Of a stretch of DNA of 12,816 nt, positions 10,276-12,816 are shown piece by piece. This DNA is from Thermaerobacter marianensis (lineage in GTDB: Bacteria; Bacillota; Sulfobacillia; DYIH01): assembly GCA_020723785.1 (NCBI GenBank), contig DYIH01000031.1, forward strand, positions 1 through 12,816, read 5' to 3'. A program made the translations under genes and the position numbers. Position 1 is the first letter of the stretch, and every line of letters starts with the position of its first letter. The notes under the pieces are model-generated. The model searched no databases. It was not told where the DNA came from and saw only the letters and a program-made list of their open reading frames with translations.

Positions 10276-11040
10276 TCAGACGAGCAGGTCGAGGCCGCCC
10301 GCCGGCGGCCCATCCCCGCAGCCGTCCGCACTCTCCCGCTCCGGCAGCGGCAGGAACCGCAGCGCCTGAATCGCGAACCCCTCCTGGCGCAGGCCCGCCT
10401 CCAGCCTCTCCCGCCCCTCCTCCAGCGCCCGGAGGGCGCCCGCGTCGCGGGCGAAGAGGCCCACGGAGATCCGGCGCCCGTCCAGGATCAGATCGACGGC
10501 CAGTGGCCCCAGCCGCGGCAGGTCCAGGCGCAGGGTCGTCGACACCGGGGCGGAACGCCGCGACCGCCCCTTGCCCCGGCGGCCTTCCTCCGCCGCGACG
10601 CGCTCCTCATCCTTCCGGCGGGTCACGGCCACTTTCAGCATGGCCACCTGGCCGTTGACCGGCAGGGGGATCTGAAACAGCAACCGGCTCTGGGCCGCGG
10701 CCTGGTCCGGCAACGCGGCCGGCGACTCCCGCGGGGCGCGGGCAGGCGTGCCGGCGCCTGGTTCGGCGCCGGAAACCCGGGCCGGCTTGTCCGTTAGGAC
10801 GCGCAGGACGAACGTCCCCTCCGGCCCCGCCTCGACCCGCACCTGAATGACCTGTCCCTTCTCCAGGGGGATACGCGAGCGGCCGCTCAGGGTCAATCCG
10901 TCCAACCGGAGCAGGATCCGGTCGCCCGCGAATCCCAGGACTTCGGCCGCCAGTGTCCGGCCGAGCAAGGACGGGAAGAAGTCCTGACCCCTGACGGAGG
11001 CCGCGCTTGAAGGACCGACGCCCGGTTCCACCCCATCCAC
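10276..11040 (-). CDS. FliK C-terminal-domain-like protein (YlqG type)
   Basis: A 254-aa protein related to the hook-length control protein FliK. Residues about 25-83 form a small beta-rich domain (LGRTLAAEVLGFAGDRILLRLDG, then PLEKGQVIQVRV). Residues 88-165 are an Ala/Pro/Arg-rich linker containing a strand pair. Residues about 166-232 match the Flg_hook domain (LRLDLPRLGPLAVDLILDG-type start, then LEAGLRQEGFAIQALRF). In flagellar FliK this domain contacts the FlhB C-terminal domain, and the next gene encodes just such a domain, so the two products probably interact. The start at the GTG 11040 is poorly supported by a ribosome site; the GTG four codons in is an alternative. No flagellar structural genes are adjacent. 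Confidence 0.8.
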   Translation of the reverse strand: MDGVEPGVGPSSAASVRGQDFFPSLLGRTLAAEVLGFAGDRILLRLDGLTLSGRSRIPLEKGQVIQVRVEAGPEGTFVLRVLTDKPARVSGAEPGAGTPARAPRESPAALPDQAAAQSRLLFQIPLPVNGQVAMLKVAVTRRKDEERVAAEEGRRGKGRSRRSAPVSTTLRLDLPRLGPLAVDLILDGRRISVGLFARDAGALRALEEGRERLEAGLRQEGFAIQALRFLPLPERESADGCGDGPPAGGLDLLV

Positions 11041-11173
11041 CTTTTCCGAACGAAACTCTTCTCCCTAACTGCATCGTGGGGAGAGGGAACGTATTGCAGC
11101 CAGGGGCGCGTTTGCGGGCGCGGTTGGCAGCCGCCTGCCAGGGCCAGACTAAACGGTGACTGGAAGAGCGACG

Positions 11174-12292
11174 ATGAGGAAGCCCATTTCCAACACGCTG
11201 CGTAAACTCGGCCTGACCTGGCGCATCACCCGCCGCGTGCTGCCCCTAGCCGCCGCTGAACTGGAGCGGTGGACACGGCGGGCCGCCGCCGTTCCCAACC
11301 CGGAACTGCGGCGCCAGGCCCTGGCCAGCCTGCGTCACAAGCGGTTCCACGCCGAGGGGGGCAGCGTCTTCGCCGCCGCCGCACCGGGTCCGCAGGCGGC
11401 CGCCGACCTGGTGGCCCTGATCGTGGCCCTGCAGACGGTCAGCGACTACCTGGACAACCTCTGCGACCGCAGCGTCTCCCGGGACGCGGACGACTTCCGC
11501 CTGCTGCACCGGGCCATGGCCGACGCCGTCACCCCGGACGCCCACACCGCCGACTACTACGCCCTGCATCCCAACCGGGACGACGGCGGCTACCTGGCGG
11601 CGCTGGTGGCCGAATGCCGGCGGCGCCTGGTCCGCCTGCCCGGCCACACCGCGGCCCGGCCGCACGCCGCCCGCCTTGTCGGCCTGTACAACGATCTCCA
11701 GGTCTACAAGCACGGGGACCCGAGCGGCCGGGAGGCCGCCCTCCTGGAATGGTTCGGCCGGCATCGAGGGGAGCACCCCGGGCTCCGTTGGTGGGAGTTC
11801 GCCGCCGCCGGCGGCTCGACCCTGGGCCTGTTCGCCCTCTTCCTCGCCGCCACCGACCCCGCCCTGGACGACGCGGCCGCCGGGGACGTGGCCGCCGCAT
11901 ACTTCCCATGGGTATGCGGGCTGCACATCCTGCTGGACTACCTGATCGACCAGGAAGAGGACCGGGTGAGCGGCGACCTCAACCTGGCCGCCCCCTATCC
12001 GGACCTGGACCGAGCCAGCGAGCGTCTGGCCCTGTTCCTAAGAAACGCCCGGCAGGCGGTGCGGCGGCTGCCCGATGCGGCCTTTCACGAATTGGTCGTC
12101 GACGGCCTGCCCGCCCTCTACCTCTCCGACCCCAAGGTCCGCCGCCAGGGGTTGGGCGCCCTCGCCCGGCGCCTGCTCCGGGCCGGCGGCCCGGCCAGCC
12201 TCCTCCTATACTGCTACTGCGCCGCCCGCCGCACACTGCCGGCGCAGCGGCCGTTCAACGGCATCCAGAGGCCGTCCGGCTCCCTGCACTGA
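11174..12292 (+). CDS. YtpB-like tetraprenyl-beta-curcumene synthase family protein (DUF2600)
   Basis: A 372-aa all-helical protein matching the YtpB/DUF2600 family. The characterised Bacillus member cyclises heptaprenyl diphosphate to tetraprenyl-beta-curcumene, a C35 sesquarterpene. The metal- and diphosphate-binding acidic motifs are visible: DYLDNLCDRS (91-100) and LLDYLIDQEEDR (253-264). NDLQVYKHGDP (173-183) and WWEFAAAGGSTLGLFAL (206-222) are further family-like segments. I chose the ATG at 11174, preceded by GGAAGAG, over the GTG at 11156. It stands alone between the divergent YlqG/YlqH-like unit and a convergent MFS gene. No squalene-hopene cyclase or prenyl synthase is nearby, so the exact product is open. 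Confidence 0.85.
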   Translation: MRKPISNTLRKLGLTWRITRRVLPLAAAELERWTRRAAAVPNPELRRQALASLRHKRFHAEGGSVFAAAAPGPQAAADLVALIVALQTVSDYLDNLCDRSVSRDADDFRLLHRAMADAVTPDAHTADYYALHPNRDDGGYLAALVAECRRRLVRLPGHTAARPHAARLVGLYNDLQVYKHGDPSGREAALLEWFGRHRGEHPGLRWWEFAAAGGSTLGLFALFLAATDPALDDAAAGDVAAAYFPWVCGLHILLDYLIDQEEDRVSGDLNLAAPYPDLDRASERLALFLRNARQAVRRLPDAAFHELVVDGLPALYLSDPKVRRQGLGALARRLLRAGGPASLLLYCYCAARRTLPAQRPFNGIQRPSGSLH

Positions 12293-12357
12293 TGGGAGGG
12301 TCTCGCCGCGGTCCCCGGCCTGCGGAATCCCAAGGCAATCCCCCGGCGGCCCGGACG

Positions 12358-12816
12358 TCAGGCCCTCGACCGGCCGGGCCCGGCGCCGGGGGCCGCCAGG
12401 ACGCGCGCCATGGCCAGCGCCGCCGCCAGGCCGAGGGCGCCCCCGAGATAGAAGGACGCCGCCGCCCCGAAAGCATTCCATATGATACCGGCCAGCAGCG
12501 AGGCGGGCAGCAACCCGATCCCGACCACGGCCGCGTGCAGGCCGAGGAGGGTGGCCCGCTGGGCGGCGGGCGCCAGGTCGGCCACCAGGGCCCTGCTCAC
12601 CCCCTCGGTAATCCCGGTATAGAGCCCGTAAGCGGCAAACAACCCCCAAAGCCAGGCGCCCCGGGGGGCCAGGGCGAAGGCCAGGTAGACGGCCCCGAAG
12701 ACGGCGTACCCGGCAACCAACAGCGCGCGCCGCCCGAACCGGTCCGAAAGGCGGCCGGCCGGATAGGAGGCCAGGGCGTAAGCACCGTTGAACACGAGGT
12801 ACAGGAGGAGGATGCC
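12358..12816 (-). CDS. MFS transporter, C-terminal half (cut by window edge)
   Basis: The reading frame is open to the window end, so this is the C-terminal part (about 153 residues) of a longer permease. It begins with the end of a membrane helix (ILLLYLVFNGAYALASYP) and the loop motif AGRLSDRFGRRAL, the MFS motif A repeat that follows the first helix pair of each half. Four hydrophobic segments come next (AGYAVFGAVYLAFAL; LWGLFAAYGLYTGITEG; a Gly/Ala-rich helix after RATLLGLHAAVV; AASFYLGGALGLAAALAM). It ends in a short Gly/Pro/Arg cytoplasmic tail. The RALVADLAP...RATLLG segment is common in drug- or metabolite-efflux type MFS proteins. Substrate unknown. It is convergent with the YtpB-like gene, 65 nt apart, with no clear terminator between them. 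Confidence 0.88.
   Translation of the reverse strand, partial: GILLLYLVFNGAYALASYPAGRLSDRFGRRALLVAGYAVFGAVYLAFALAPRGAWLWGLFAAYGLYTGITEGVSRALVADLAPAAQRATLLGLHAAVVGIGLLPASLLAGIIWNAFGAAASFYLGGALGLAAALAMARVLAAPGAGPGRSRA

Noticed and set aside
1..12816. CRISPR arrays, insertion sequences, integrase or toxin-antitoxin pair
   Set aside because: No regularly spaced repeats, transposase motifs or terminal inverted repeats. The small XRE gene has no recognisable toxin partner, and the 60-aa ORF next to it does not resemble a known toxin family.

Overview
The window looks like chromosomal DNA from a high-GC, probably anaerobic, spore-former-type Firmicute (Bacillota; a Desulfotomaculum/Moorella-like Clostridium is my guess). 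Three things support this: a T-box leader in front of proBA; a YlqG/YlqH-like pair (FliK C-terminal-like and FlhB C-terminal-like); and a YtpB-family (DUF2600) terpene cyclase. A selenocysteine tRNA shows that the organism decodes UGA as Sec. I see no transposase, integrase, CRISPR array or rRNA.

Left part (1-3420) is regulatory and accessory. A small unknown ORF (25-207, -) is followed by two divergent XRE-family regulators, a short one (-) and a longer repressor with an S24/LexA-like C-terminal domain (+). They share a low-GC operator region with palindromes. Next come a two-gene minus-strand unit (a zinc-ribbon protein and an HD-GYP c-di-GMP phosphodiesterase-like protein) and a divergent third XRE regulator. 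The AT-rich spacer between them carries several inverted repeats. A 91-residue candidate ORF overlaps the tail of that regulator on the opposite strand.

Middle part (3525-7550) holds tRNA-Sec (-), a structured spacer, an Hsp20 small heat-shock protein (+), and the proline biosynthesis unit proB-proA (-). The unit has a strong promoter, a full T-box leader whose specifier reads as a proline codon (CCC), and a strong intrinsic terminator. Divergent from it is a UspA-type stress protein with its own promoter.

Right part (7551-12816) has a cyclophilin-type lipoprotein peptidyl-prolyl isomerase (-), an alpha/beta hydrolase (+), and a single-domain rhodanese (+). The rhodanese promoter is flanked by two sites resembling CsoR/CstR operators. 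These are followed by the YlqG/YlqH-like pair (-), the YtpB-like sesquarterpene/terpene cyclase (+), and the C-terminal half of an MFS transporter (-) cut by the window edge.

Most of the right and middle genes are household or stress functions. The best candidates for new biology are the dual-operator rhodanese locus, the S24-like repressor lacking its catalytic Ser and Lys, the XRE / zinc-ribbon / HD-GYP module, and the stand-alone FlhB-like protein lacking its NPTH autocleavage motif.
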